Below, piece by piece: positions 1 to 12,690 of a DNA stretch of 64,000 nt. A program made the position numbers and the translations under genes. Origin of the DNA: Denticeps clupeoides (lineage: Eukaryota; Chordata; Actinopteri; Clupeiformes; Denticipitidae); assembly GCF_900700375.1 (NCBI RefSeq), contig NC_041726.1:12462982-12526981 (forward strand). Reading direction: 5' to 3'. Under the pieces are notes generated by a model. That model worked only from the letters and a program-made list of their open reading frames with translations. It ran no database searches and was not told the origin of the DNA. Position 1 is the stretch's first letter, and each line of letters opens with the position of its first letter.

Positions 1-87
1 AAACTTGGTTGCAAACGTGTTGGCTAGTTAACCAGCTAGTTAACTGCGGCGGCAAAAACATGGCTTTTTTTTTCTTTTATTTGCTGT

Positions 88-220
88 GAGGTGCCACCGA
101 GCAGAGCACCGTCCCCACACACTGCCCCCACCCGGCGCCGGTCATGGCTGCCCACTGCTCAACCAAGGGGGGTGGTTAATGGCAGAGGACACGTTTTCCA
201 CAGAGGACTTCACTTTCACA
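88..220 (+). mobile_element. tRNA-derived SINE, family A, 5'-truncated
   Basis: It matches the body of the family seen complete at 21115-21356: GAGGTGCCACCGAGCAGAGC, then TCATGGCTGCCCACTGCTC and CAGAGGACAC. The tRNA-like head is missing. Confidence 0.75.
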
Positions 221-1180
221 CTACTGCAGCTGGCTAAAGGCTACAAAAAAAAAATGTTCTTTTGGGGGGGGTGAGGATGTTTTTGTCAGAAATGACACAG
301 TTTAGACGGTCCCTCGTCACATGGTGGAACAGGTTTCTAGAAACTCTCGGGCCCTTCGTGCTGAGGTCTTATTGTTCTCGACAAACACAAGCTCACGGTC
401 GGACTGCATTCCACGGCGCGCACCGTAGCCGAAAGTCTTTCATTTCACCCGCTCTTCTATCATAACTCTGTCCTTTGTTTCATTCCTTCTTTGCAACTGT
501 CCCCCGCTCGGACCGTCACGTTGTAACTGTAATACAAGGTGACTATTGCTGTCCCGCGGTTGGATCCCGGCGGCCGGGTGAGGCAGGTTGGCGGGGGGGG
601 GAGGCTCAGGAGCGAATGGCAGGAATGTCAGTCGTGCCTGTGCACGCACAGTCCCTCACCTTCCCGCTCTATCCTTCTTTAAGCCAAACACCAACCGCTC
701 GGTCCTATCTGGGCCGTTAGTTACGGCTGCAGACAGCTTCTGGTTGTAAATAGGTGAGGATTGGTGCCGATTGTGGGGGGGGGAGTCCTGTGCAATTTGG
801 CTACGGAGCCCACCAAAGATTTGACTACTTGCACTCAGCCTAGCCGCGCTAAACCCTGCTTACTTTTCCTGATCTCTGCCTATTGGTTCTGTGGTTAGGT
901 GCACCTTATATGGCCTTATCCAACTTGTATGGCCTCCACCCAGGAGGGAAAGGGGTTTACTGCGCGGTTACACGGCACTGAAGCTACATGCGTACTGATT
1001 GCGCCAAATCTGGGTTTGGGTGCCGGGTTTCGTTTTCACATCCCTCTTACATTTTGGCGCTGGGCGTTTCCTCTGTGGTCCATGGTTTGTTTGTTGCCAT
1101 TCCTCTTTCATGTCAGCCCTGGTTTCTGTGGAATTTACCTGGAACAGCGGAGTTTTTTTAATTTGTTCTCTATACATTTA

Positions 1181-1347
1181 TATTTACAGCATTTATTAGA
1201 CGCCCTTATCCAGAGCGACTTACAGTCAGTAGTTACAGGGAGCAACTCAGGGTTAAATGTCTTGCTCAGGGACACAACGGTAGTAGGTGGGATTTGAACC
1301 TGGGTCTTCTGATTCAGTGTGTTACCCGCTAGGCTACCACCACCCAC
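1181..1347 (-). mobile_element. tRNA-derived SINE, family B, near full length
   Basis: On the minus strand it runs from TGGTGGTAGCCTAGCGGGTAA (A-box) through GGTTCAAATCCC (B-box) and GAGCAAGACATTTAACC to the conserved 3' part TGTAACTACTGACTGTAAGT and a GCGTCTAATAAATGC tail of the CR1/L2 LINE type. Confidence 0.85.
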
Positions 1348-4300
1348 TCTATAGATTTCTGTAGGTTCAGATTACTGCATGGACGTGTGTTCAGAAGTGT
1401 GAAGCTTTGGACGGTTTGTCCTGGACGTGTGAATGTGTTGTGCAACCCCTCGTTCAAAGGAAACTGCAGGTCTGTCATCATTGCGTGAAGGACAGGAATT
1501 ATGCCTGCAGTGCAAAGCAGTGTTCAGTATTTCATGCATGTTACATGCATGCTTTGGTCTAACATATTTGTCAAGATTTGGCGAAGGCCATTGACACAAA
1601 ACAAGGACCTGGAACATTTAGACAAGTTTTAGAAAAAGTCATGGTTGCGGTTTTAACATTCTCATTTGGATTCTTCAACATATTATATTTCATATGCCCT
1701 TCCTCTGACTCATAGCTGCATGATTGCAGGATTTTACATACCACATGAATTGTTCGTTGTTTCTAAATGCCATTTTTAATAAAAATACGTTTTACTAACA
1801 TTTCGTTCAATGCTGACTGTCACCTCTATAGCAGTGTATGTAAAGGTGGCCAAAGAACAATGTAGAACAAAAAAAAAAAAAAATGTTTTTCTGTGTTCTC
1901 TCCTTTGTAGTATCCCATCACCTTACTAAAGCAACTACCCAGGAAGAAAGTGCTGGTAAGTTTCATTCATCCATCCTCTGTGAAAGCCTAATCGCCAAAC
2001 AGGGTAAATGGCATTGCTGAACAAACACTGGCTCAAGCAGGGGTGGGTGTGTTTGTAACTTTTACGTCCCAGTTACACAACAGAACAGGAATTAGTGCTG
2101 TATTGGGGAAAACATTACTACGATATACATTACGATAAACTGAAAATGTTGTAGTCTGCGTTTCTTCTACTCGTTCATTCAATGCTGACGTCAGAGTCTA
2201 TGTGTCACTGAAAGACCGCGATAGGAGTGTTGACACTGGGAGGTGACGCTTGCCCAAGATCCAGTGAAGTTTCCACTCACTGGGTCAGAGGTAGAGATGT
2301 ACTGTAGAACGGAAGAAGACTCACGGCCCACCTCTTTCCCACGTTATCCTATTTTCCGTGGTCTACAACTTGTCATTTTTCTCTTTTTTGCGGTCTTGTT
2401 CCAAAGTTTAGAGTACAAGCAGGGAAGTCGTGGCATTTTTGTAGTTCATAAGCTCAGGCCACGCCCAGGCGCAGAGACTGAATTGTTGGTTTTGTGAGAC
2501 CAAGTCAAACAGATTTTCAAGTTTGACAATAGCCAAAAAGTCACACCTTCTTCTGGTCTAAGTCCAATGGTTCTGAAACCCTGAGATGTAGAAAACGCGC
2601 AGTTGTGTGTTTGAAGATTGGATACGTTCACAGAGTGAAGGAGTGACCTGAATCTGCTTGTTGTCTGTGAGTCGGCAAGTTCCTGAACTGATTAAATTGC
2701 CATTATGTCATTTCCTTATGGTTTCAATTTTGCTGAATCAGTTGGGTGGTGCCCACCCTAATGTCAGGGACCATCTAGTAACGTCTAAAGACCTTTTTTT
2801 CTTCTTTCTTTTTCTTAGGATCGTATACAATTTGCTGTCTTCAGTTTTGTTTAGTTTTTTTTTTTGGACCCAATGGAACAATGGGGCAGCTGGAAGAACT
2901 TGCATCCATGGGTTGTACATCACCTCACTATGGGATGGGACTGATTTGTCACACTCCTCTCCTGCTCCTTATCACCGGCCATCTCACCAGGGAACAGGAC
3001 TCCTGGAATCCTGGAGGTTCAAGAGAAAAATCCACACCTGGCCAGTCTGTTCTTGCCCCCAACCCTCTCCTTGTTTTAACTTTTAACCCCCTTTGTGGTC
3101 CTGTCCCTCACCGTCCACCTTATCTGAAGTGGACTCTCCTCCATTGTTCCCGGTGGAAACCCAAAACCTCCTTCCCTTCTTTTCTTGCTAAAGGATAACA
3201 GCTCACCTTGGAATGAAAAGCATCCCAGGACCAGACAGGATCTCTAAAAGCCCTCCAGAGGTGGTCCTAGTCTGACGCGAGGAAAGCCTAGGAAAGATCT
3301 GCTGGACCATCCCATGCAAGTTCTCCTTGCTGCTCGAAGCCCCCCAAAAAAACGTTTTCTTATCCAGCAAGACGATAGAAATAACAGCGGCGTGCCTCGG
3401 CACGTTGGACCAGTATAGGCTTCTTTTTTTTTTTTTAAGAGAGGGGAAGGACAATGAAGGTGAGACGTGTTTTGTGGTAGAATCGCATTCCTTACTTTTT
3501 TGGAGGGAATCTCAAAGTCACAGGCGTTTCCTCCTGATCCGTTCAACCCTCTGCACTCCAAAAAGTCCCCCCCTCCAATTTGATAAGACAAGTTGCTACA
3601 GTCTCTCAAGCTGCAGGAAAGTATTTTAGAAGTTGAAAGGCAACTTATGTTTTATTTAGTTTTTTTTTTTAACTGTTTAAATACAAGGCTTTGTACATGC
3701 ATATAGATTCTGAAGACCAAAGACATGGATTACCTTTTTTTCTTGGTGAATGAGCATGATGGTATTGCTGAATGATCAGTCTGTCGTCACCCAGACCTAA
3801 GTGCACTTGTCAATGAAGCCAAAGTATTTATTGTTCAGAGCCTCCGCTAAAATGTATCGTACGTTCCAAAGGCACAAGTCCCGACACATACGTAGTAAAA
3901 CCGAGCACCTATGCATGCACCAACGCTCAACCTAGCATTCCCAAAGATTCCTAGTATTCCTGAGCTTTTGTGGCTGTGTTATTTAGTTGCTACCGTGGTG
4001 TGCATATGCTGAATATGTAGATATTAACCTGGTACGGTGGCCATAAAAGACTCATTCAGATTTTATCTGTTTTTTTGGGTTTTTTTTTTTTATTTGTTTT
4101 TTTTTTTTTTTTAAACTGACAAATTTTTTACTTTTTATGTGAAAAAGGCAGAGGCCTAAAGGAAGTAAAATTTAGTCAAATTTATTATAATACAACATTC
4201 TGGACAAAATGATGTTACTCTGGAAGCGGAGTCAGTATTCTGTCCCTCTGGCTTTAGACGTTTTTAACTTTGAACCAGCTCCCATAGTTAATAACCTGTA

Positions 4301-5897
4301 ACTACGTAGTACATTGACAACATACTACTGCTGAAATGTACCATTTGTAAATACTGCGGAAACATTTGTGAATTTTATGATTGATGAGTCTCTTGTTGAT
4401 TTGAGTTCTCTTGAAATTGAATTGAGTTACTGTAGTAATAATCTCAGGTTGTTTACAAAAATGGCCATATCATTCCTCTATAGAAATTAACAGTGTATAC
4501 AAGAAAAGTGGCAAATATATATACGTAAATATATATAGAATTGCCGATCTTCTTGGAAAGGCAAGTGATTAAGCCTTTGTAATATTTGTTTCGTTTAAAT
4601 TATTCACTTGTTTAAAGGCCTCGTGTTACCGTCGCTTCTTGTTCTTAACTCTTCATTCAAAAGCCGGCGGCCTGCTTCTCCATTCAAACCCTTTTTTTTT
4701 TTTTTTTTTTGAAAGTGGGTGGCAACGGGTGAAAATCCCCTGTAATTAATCTCCCATGGGAAGAGAGCTGGGCGCGGAGCGTAGTAGGCAGCGTGTGAAA
4801 ACCATCAACACCCTGGAAAAAAGTCAGCGGCGGGAGGGCCCGGGGGGGGTCGCAGCGGGGCTCAGGTGAAGACGCCGGCCTGTGTGCGTTCGCAGCGAAA
4901 GGCGACACCTACACCTTTTGTTTTCGGAGGCCGTGGGTGGGTGCACACGTTTCTCAGTCATCCAACCCAGTAATAATACCTGCTGGTCCTGGTATTCGGC
5001 AAAATGCGCATTGGGCCGAGAGTCCCTGCCTTGTGGTTGTTCTTTTATGGGTTTTTACTGAAACCCCCAGCCCCACCTTTCTTCTTCCACACGGAATATT
5101 CTAGAGCCATATATCACTCCAAATGCCACGCCTGTTGTCCACCCTGCCGCCATTGCAAAGTACTTTGCATAGGAATCTGTGCTTAACAGGTCTCTGAAGG
5201 GGTGCTAATCTGTTTTTTTTTTTTTTTTTTTTTGTCAGGTCACTGTATTTAATGATGAATAATACATTGCCATGGTAACTGTTGCAAACCCGTTTCCAGT
5301 CAGACAAGTTAATTTACCCTGAGTAAACAGAAGTGGTATTTAAGGTGTTTCCTTTTTTTTTTTTTTTTTTTTGGCCCTGTTCTGTCAAAAAAAGCACAAA
5401 TGCTAACATTGTTTTTGAATGTAAAATACAATTTAATAAAGTAAAAGGAATGGATTCTGTCTTTGTGTAAAACATCCCAAGCACTCCCATCAACAAAATC
5501 AGATGAGTTCTTTAGTCAGGTCTACAGTATACACATTTAATGTTCTTTGCTCCAGAAAGGTGTGTCTGTGCGTTAATGCAACTAAACAAATGAGGTACAG
5601 CCAGAGAAAGATCTAGAACATGTTGAGTGTGTGTTGTTTGTGTGTGTGTGTATTTTAGCGTAGAGTGGGACTATACTTTACCGTCTGGGGGAAGCGTCTC
5701 TCGCGCACACATGGGTAATTGCTTTAAAAACAGCGCACTGTAATGAGCACCGGCTCAGCTTTGTCAAGCCGGAGCTCCATCATCTGGAGCTGCATGCGAG
5801 GGGTAGATCATGGTGTTCTCTTACAAACCTGCCTTTCCACAAGGCCGAGCCACGTGACTTCACAACCAGTAATTAAGCAACTGTTACACCTGCATGC

Positions 5898-5938
5898 TTG
5901 GTGTGTGTGTCTGTGTGTGTGTGTGTGTGTGTGTGTCG
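5898..5938 (+). repeat. (GT)n microsatellite
   Basis: A GT dinucleotide run with minor interruptions. A shorter one is at about 5626-5651. Confidence 0.95.
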
Positions 5939-6684
5939 GAGAACTTATTTCTGTGGTGCACAGTTCAGTGGCGAGACTTGCTACTGCACGTCCAGGTCTG
6001 CATTGTTCTCAGGGAATGTGGTGTGTTACAGACAACTTTATAAATGTCCATCTTTCACACCTCAAAATGCAACTGTAATTAAAAAATAAATATCTAGACT
6101 AATTTGTTGTAGATTTTTTATTTATTTGACAGTAATTTATGACTGTTTTGTTGCAATATTGGCAAATAGCAAGTGTGTGCTTTGTGTGTGTTTTGACAAA
6201 ATAATTTAGTATCTATTTACTGGAAATAAGATTATTGTTAAAAATACAATGCCATATCAAATTAAATGCATTACAGAGGGTTGAGATGTAAGGGAATTGA
6301 TAAAAAAATTAATTGCACATTTACTTGCACAAGTTTACTTCACATTAATTATAAAATATGTAAATCTATTACAGACACTTTTATAGAGTATGGGAAATAT
6401 ATGCTCTGCCCTCAATGGTACCCATTTACTTTGAATGTGGTGACTTCATGAGCCACCAAATTGAATTGTGGGTCCTTTGCTTTGTGTTGCTTGTGGCAGA
6501 AATGTAAAAACTTCTGAACCTTTCACGTGCCAGCCATTCAAACTCATTTGGCAAAAAGTCTTATTTATGCAAATGGCCTATCGCAAACGCGAGCCAGTCA
6601 GTTGGGTTCAGGCCAGGTCAAGCCAAGTACACCTCGCTGCAGGCCATGGGATAAGGTGGAGCGAGACGCCACAGACTTACCACA

Positions 6685-6745
6685 AGATCACAAAGTCACA
6701 GGTTCAAACCCCACTTACTATCATTGTGTCCTTGACCAAGACTAT
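6685..6745 (+). mobile_element. SINE family B fragment
   Basis: Only the B-box part is kept: CACAGGTTCAAACCCCACTT followed by ATTGTGTCCTTGACCAAGAC. Confidence 0.6.
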
Positions 6746-8428
6746 AAAATTCTTCTATTAACATACAACGCTCAATGTAGGCTGATCCCTGATTACTCAG
6801 GGGACTTGTTAACAGACTACTGTCATACATGAGAATTACGCTCACAAGGTCCGGGCTCTTACTGATACCAAGAATTAACAAATTCTCAGCAGGTGGACTC
6901 AGCAGGTAGCCTTCCTGCTAGTGTTCAGAACTCCGACACAGTGTCAAAATGTTATTCCATGCTAAATTCCAGGCTTTTGTTGGCTAAGGCACGTATACTA
7001 TAATGCTTGTTTCACCTAGGCTGTCTTAGATAGTCCACCGGGGCCATGTTGAACTCAACATGTACACAGGCCTCTACCATAACCACTCAGTCCCAGCCAC
7101 CCAAGTGTAATTCTGTCTCTCTCTGAGACACCCTAGATATTGGTACCTGGCATTGAGAAGCCTCCAAACACGGACAGATTCTTTTTACTGCACAAGTTTG
7201 GGACTTTGTTTTTTCCTTTAGCAACCCTATCACTACACTTGTTGGACTGTCGCTCTGTATAAAAGTGTATGATAAATGCCATACATGTAAAGTAGTTTCA
7301 ATTGTTTGTTTAATTCATGTAATTATTCTGCTAATAGGCATACATTAGCAATCCTACTTTTATAATGTTTTCAAAGTACAGCAAAATAATTCTAAATTCC
7401 ATACAATCAAATAAAACCTTTGCAATCACTTCATGCAGTCCCTTTTATTTTAACCCCAATGCCCACATCCTGCAAGCAAAACACATATTTGTTATTGCCG
7501 TTAATCTTCATTAAATATTTAAAATGAATCACAGTGATTTTAATAGTCTTGAAGGGAATACATGTAATGGCTATACTGTGAATATTCAGAATACAACCAT
7601 TCAGTGCAGTTACTTTTAGAATACATCTGTTGCAATGTAAAACATTATGCTTCATGTACATGAATGGCAATGAAAATAAAATAAATTTTTCATGTTGATA
7701 TTTTATTCACATTGATGATACAGATACTGACACTTTCAGTCTTCTGTAATCACTATTTCACGATTTCAAAGTGTTTTGCCAAACACTGACTTACACATCA
7801 GTGTAAGTATCATGTATTATGATATCTGAGAGGGTCCCGTGGTGTTCAATTCTTCTGCTTTGACTGGTTTTGTTTCCTAAATGGAAAGACTCATCCATTT
7901 CCCATAAACGCTTCCGAAACTTGGTAACAGGCTGAGCAATCATTGACAAATCGTGTAAAGGTATAGTCCATTCTGTTAAATCATTCAACGAGATGAAAGC
8001 AGTTCTTGTAATCAATATGGGTACTTTTGTAATCAAGCAATGAACAGAAAAGTAGTGTTTAAAAATGAATAACCGAAAACAGGACATGTATGTATGTGTT
8101 CACCAGCAAATAATTTTGTAGAGCATGTATAAATCATCAGTGGTTTGTGGCAACACCGCACATGCCCGCTCTAGTTTTATAATGCTATTATTAGGCAGTG
8201 TCATGACGTCATGCTTTTTAACTGAGAGGCATCCCGAAGCAATATAATATCCATTATAAGATTTCCTATTAGATGAAATATTTGTTCCAGTTTTCAGCGC
8301 CTTGTTGCAAGTTCGTAACTGTGTATGTGACATCTTGAATCTTGATCTTAAAAAAATGAGAAAAAGATAAGCACTGGTGATCAGGTGCTCTCCAGTCACT
8401 CCATCCAAATAATGTTGCTTATAAAAAG

Positions 8429-8560
8429 TCTAGTAGCGTAGTGGTTAACACACTCGCCACTGACTACCATTTTATCCCTGAGCAAGACACTTAACACGGG
8501 ACTGTCCCTGAAACTACTGATTGTACGTCGCTCTGGATAAGGGCGTCTGATAAATGCTAT
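8429..8560 (+). mobile_element. SINE family B, internally shortened
   Basis: An A-box-like GTAGCGTAGTGGTTAACAC, the GAGCAAGACACTTAAC segment, and the tail CGCTCTGGATAAGGGCGTCT are present. The B-box stretch is degraded. Confidence 0.8.
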
Positions 8561-10204
8561 AGATATCACAACCCCACATTTGCTCAAATGACACCAAAGA
8601 GAGTATTTGTTGCTCCACAACTTGCTACCTCAACTCTGACTATGTCATTCAGGACATTGTTCAGACTGATTTTGTCAAGACAGCTGTCACCAACCCTGTC
8701 ATCATTTCCACTATGTAGGTGTTTGGGTCACATTCCTGCCATAACACTCATGAGCATAGGTCACAATGAATCACCAGCGGTAGTCACTGTCATGATCACG
8801 GGTCACATTAAGTCAATAGTTACTGTGGATATAAAAAGTTTGATCAATTAAATGAAAAGGTACTTCAACAAAGATGTACTTCAAGGACGTGCACTGTAGG
8901 ATTGAAGGAAAGCATCTCCAGCTTAGGTCAAATTAAAGGTGGCAAAAGTTTTGAAATGGTTTATTGTAGTCTTGTTTTTTAACAGAGGTGTGTCCACTTT
9001 TTATATGCATTGTGTGCTAGTTACAATCTTCTCCAGTAACACAACTGGTGATATGAGAATGAATGATTACTTATACACTCTGCTCATGCCCAAGCGCTAT
9101 TGTGGAATTGTCTATTTGACCTTATGACCATAACTTCATTTTTCATCTCTCAGCCACATCATGAAACCCCTCCCTCTTTTGTGGTTTCCTGTTCATGACA
9201 TTTCTCATTTTCGGATGCAGTAGGATGTTCTCACTACAACCAGTAATGTTTGACTCACCTTTCAGCTAAGGTGGTACTGTGTAAATATGACAGAACGGAT
9301 GAGGAATGCACACTGCCATTCCACCCTCTCTAGGAATCATTATGCTCTGGCACTACTTCATCTTCTTAAAAAAATGGAAGCTCTCAGGTCCCTTAGTCTA
9401 CCAAGTGTGCTGCAGTAAGCAAGGGAGCTGACAAAGGCAAAAAAATGTTGACCTCCCAGGTGGCCATCAGTCCACACCACGTAAACCGTGAAACCCAGGT
9501 CTGTTTGTTGAGAAGAACCGACAACCAAAGGTTCTTTTTTCTTTCTTTCTCTTTTTTTTTTTTGCAGAATCAAGCAAGACAGGACATGCTGCCCGCAATT
9601 ACTGAAGAATGTAGCTGCCAGGAGATCTCTGGCACCCCCACTCCCACCCCCTCGAACTCACTGAACATTTAAGTCAGCCGAAGAGAAGAGAGGGGGAAGT
9701 GGGCTGTGTGTGTTTTTTTTCCCCTTTGCATCAAGGACAAGAAGTGTGCGGTTTGAGGTGGTTCCGGTAAGTGCAGTTGAAACCAGAATGTCACGGGGAC
9801 GTGGCGGAAGAATGAACGCATTTGCACAACTATAACAAAAAGAGGGGTTTAATACAAACAACACGCTCACAAACCAGGTCCACGACCTGACGAGGACACG
9901 ATGCAATGGCCATACATTTATAACACTTCACAAATTCAAATAATCAAGGCGATCAGGAGCACAACAGTGACAATATCAAAAATTCCGGACCGAATCATGG
10001 AACTGGAGTACCATTCCCGATCATGGCACAGACCTTTACGTACGGTGTATTAAAAAGATGCTAACTTTAGTTTTCTTATCAAAGTGTCAGAATAATGAGA
10101 GAGAGAATTTTAATAAGTTCGTTCAAAGTTCCAAAGTCAGTTTACATACTTTTCCTTTTATATGTGCAGCAAAACACCCCCACAACATGATGCCGCCAAC
10201 ACGC

Positions 10205-10287
10205 TGGCCTAGTGGGTAAGGAAATGGACCCATATTCAGAAGGCTGCTGGTTCAAATCCTGATCCGCCAAGGTGCCACTGAGCAAGT
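10205..10287 (+). mobile_element. SINE family A, tRNA-like head only
   Basis: It has the A-box TGGCCTAGTGGGTAAGG, the B-box GGTTCAAATCC and GATCCGCCAAGGTGCCACTG; the body after this is lost. Confidence 0.75.
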
Positions 10288-11227
10288 TCAGCTTTACCAC
10301 TGTCTTACCAGCTTCAGCCAGCATCTTCACATTTCACATTCATCTCCCTCCCTGAGCGGTATGATGACTGGTGTTTATATTTGCGTATTATCCTCAGAAC
10401 AGATGAACATGGCACGTCCATGCATCTGCAAATTGTACCCCAGGGTTAACCAGACTGATTTCTTTGGGTTTTCCCACGATGTGACCTAAGGATGAGGTAT
10501 GTTTGAGACATGCCTCAAATTAACTCAGATGACCTATTAGAAGCTTCCAGAGACGTTTCATCCTCATCTGGACTTTCCAAAATTGTAAACTTCTGACTTT
10601 AAAGAAAGTAATAAAATTCCTATTATTCCTAGATTTATCAAAATAAAATTACATTACTGGAAAAAGGTATGTGTGATTCCATGTCAGGTTATGTGTCTTT
10701 TTGTACATTGTAAGTAACTTTCTGGTTTCAACTGTGTGTGCAGAGTGTGATTTCAGGAACCAAGAAAAAGAAAAACACCCTATCCCAACACCCCCACGTC
10801 CCACCTCACCTTAGACAGACAGACGGACCTCCCACGAAAAAAGGCAGCCATGATCTGATGCTATCTCGCTTCCCAACAGAGACTGTGGACTTAAGATTGC
10901 GCTGTGATTATGCTCCTTTCTGTATACCCATGCACATAATCCACTAATTCCCATAAACCGGTGCGCCTAGCGACCTGCTAACGTACTGTGTGTGGTGTAA
11001 GATTGTAGAAGTGAAAGTAATCGCAGTAACTCGTGGAGAAGCCAAGGCTGCGGGCATAAAGAATTGTTTGGAGACATGAGTATTGTGTTAAACACTGTAT
11101 GCTTCTGTCAACAAGTACTAAGATTTAACTTGGTTTCAAATTGTTGTAAAGTTACCGTAGATCTGGTATTTTGGAGGGTTACTCAAGACTCTAAAATCTT
11201 TGGCAATCTGTGGCAATGAAGGGGTGT

Positions 11228-11373
11228 ATGTCACCTACACAATGCTCCCTGGGTGCCTTTCATGGTTGCCCACTGCTCCCTCAGGGGATGGGTTAAAACC
11301 AGAGACCACATTGTACTGTGTGCACTGGGTGCTGTGCTGTGGCGTGTCACATGTGTCAATAAATCACTTTCAC
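11228..11373 (+). mobile_element. SINE family A, body only
   Basis: It shares TTCATGGTTGCCCACTGCTC, GGGATGGGTTAAAACCAGAG and the GTGCTGTGCTGTGGCGTGTC tail with the other family A copies. Confidence 0.65.
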
Positions 11374-11917
11374 GATATGTGTAGTTCCGTGTTCTGTCAA
11401 CACAATATATTGTGTGCCACAAAAAAGAATTCTAAATTAACAAAATCAACAATGTTTTTCATTGTTGTCCACAGAAAAAGTCTTCATGTTGATGAAATGC
11501 AAACAAAATTGCTTTTATGTCCTTGACAAAATGTCATTTTGCATGAAAAATTACTTGTTGAATTACTTTGTCGACAAAATGACATTCCGTCATTTACAAT
11601 GTTATTTTGTGGGCTAGGGTTATGGTTATGGTTAGTGACTTTCTTTTTCTGTCCTTCATCCAATACAGATACACCCCTTCACACGCTCATCCCAGCTCTG
11701 GAATGACCACCATCAAACTGCTGAATTCCCAGCACAGACTCATCTCCTAATTAACATCAGGACTCACTGGTCTTCACAGGTACAAGCACACATACACACA
11801 CACACACTGACACATACATACATGCTGCTACCCTGGACACACACTCACTCTGTCCTTATTATTATTGCTGTTGTAAAAAAATAATACTTATGCACTACTC
11901 ATGCACCATTCACTCGT

Positions 11918-12690
11918 TTAATATCTTGGCTGTGTGCTTATGGTCGTTGTCCTGCTGAGAGATGAACCGTCGCCCAGTTTGAGTTCAAGAGTGCTCTGGA
12001 GAAGGTTTTCATCTTTGATGTGTCTGTACATTGCTGCCTTCCCTCCATCCTGACTAGTCTCCCAGTTCCTGCAGCAGAATAACATCCCCACATCATGATA
12101 CTGCCACCACCATGCTTCACTGTAGGGATGGTATTGGCCTGGTGATGAGTGGTGCCTGGTTTCCTCCAAACGTGATGCCTGGCATTCACCGAAGAGCTCA
12201 ATCTTTGTCACATCAGACCAGAGAATTGTGATGCACAACACGATCATAAATTGACACTCTTGATGTTCAGCTTCCATTGCAGAAGGGCCACCATCACAAC
12301 ATGCATTCAATCCACTGTACGATGAAATTCATAACAGGATACCCCTAAAATGGGCATAAAAAACATTAAACCTGTAATTATTTAATACATAACACTCAGT
12401 TGTGTTAACTGATGCAAGTCTGTTACTTAATTGTTTAAGAATTGTTCTAGAAAAAACATTTCAGTCATCTTAGTAGATAGTTGCACTAAATAAAGAAGCA
12501 ATAAAACTGGACATCTTCACATATGGACTTCTTGAGTATTTAATGCATCAGAAGATGTAAGTTATTTCTAACTTCATCAATGACTCTGTATTATTAATTT
12601 TTTTACATTTTCTATTCAAACTCATTTAATTTTTATGAAAAACAGGAACATTTCTAAATGACCCTACACTTTTGAACAGCGGTGTCTATT
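11918..12690 (-). mobile_element. Broken Tc1-like DNA transposon
   Basis: On the minus strand, frames between 12310 and 11918 give Tc1 transposase pieces: [52 protein letters not shown]. The reading changes frame at least once, so the protein is broken; the normal WSDE is WSDV. The right boundary is suggested by a terminal-like ACCCTACACTTTTGAACAGC near 12660-12680. The left end is not clear. Confidence 0.8.

Larger units (their letters stand above)
221..11200. other. Left intergenic block, no named gene
   Basis: Apart from SINE pieces I see only AT-rich unique DNA, long T-runs (for example 4688-4710, 5212-5233, 5352-5372) and weak exon-like segments. One is 1911-1955, 45 bases with TTTGTAG before and GTAAG after, open in two frames; another starts at 2819 after a TTTCTTAG acceptor and meets a stop after 11 codons in one frame. 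A third follows TTTTTGCAG at 9565. These could be the 3' end of a gene or non-coding RNA, but no product is recognised. Confidence 0.4.

Noticed and set aside
899-1297. Open frame of 132 codons
   Set aside because: Its 3' third lies over a family B SINE and there is no domain or splice logic.
2658-3198. Overlapping plus-strand open frames up to 142 codons
   Set aside because: Composition is that of intergenic or 3' UTR DNA; no family resemblance.
9445-9672. Possible last exon after TTTTTGCAG at 9565, ending SNSLNI
   Set aside because: No upstream exon or recognisable protein; the Pro-rich tail derives from C-rich sequence.
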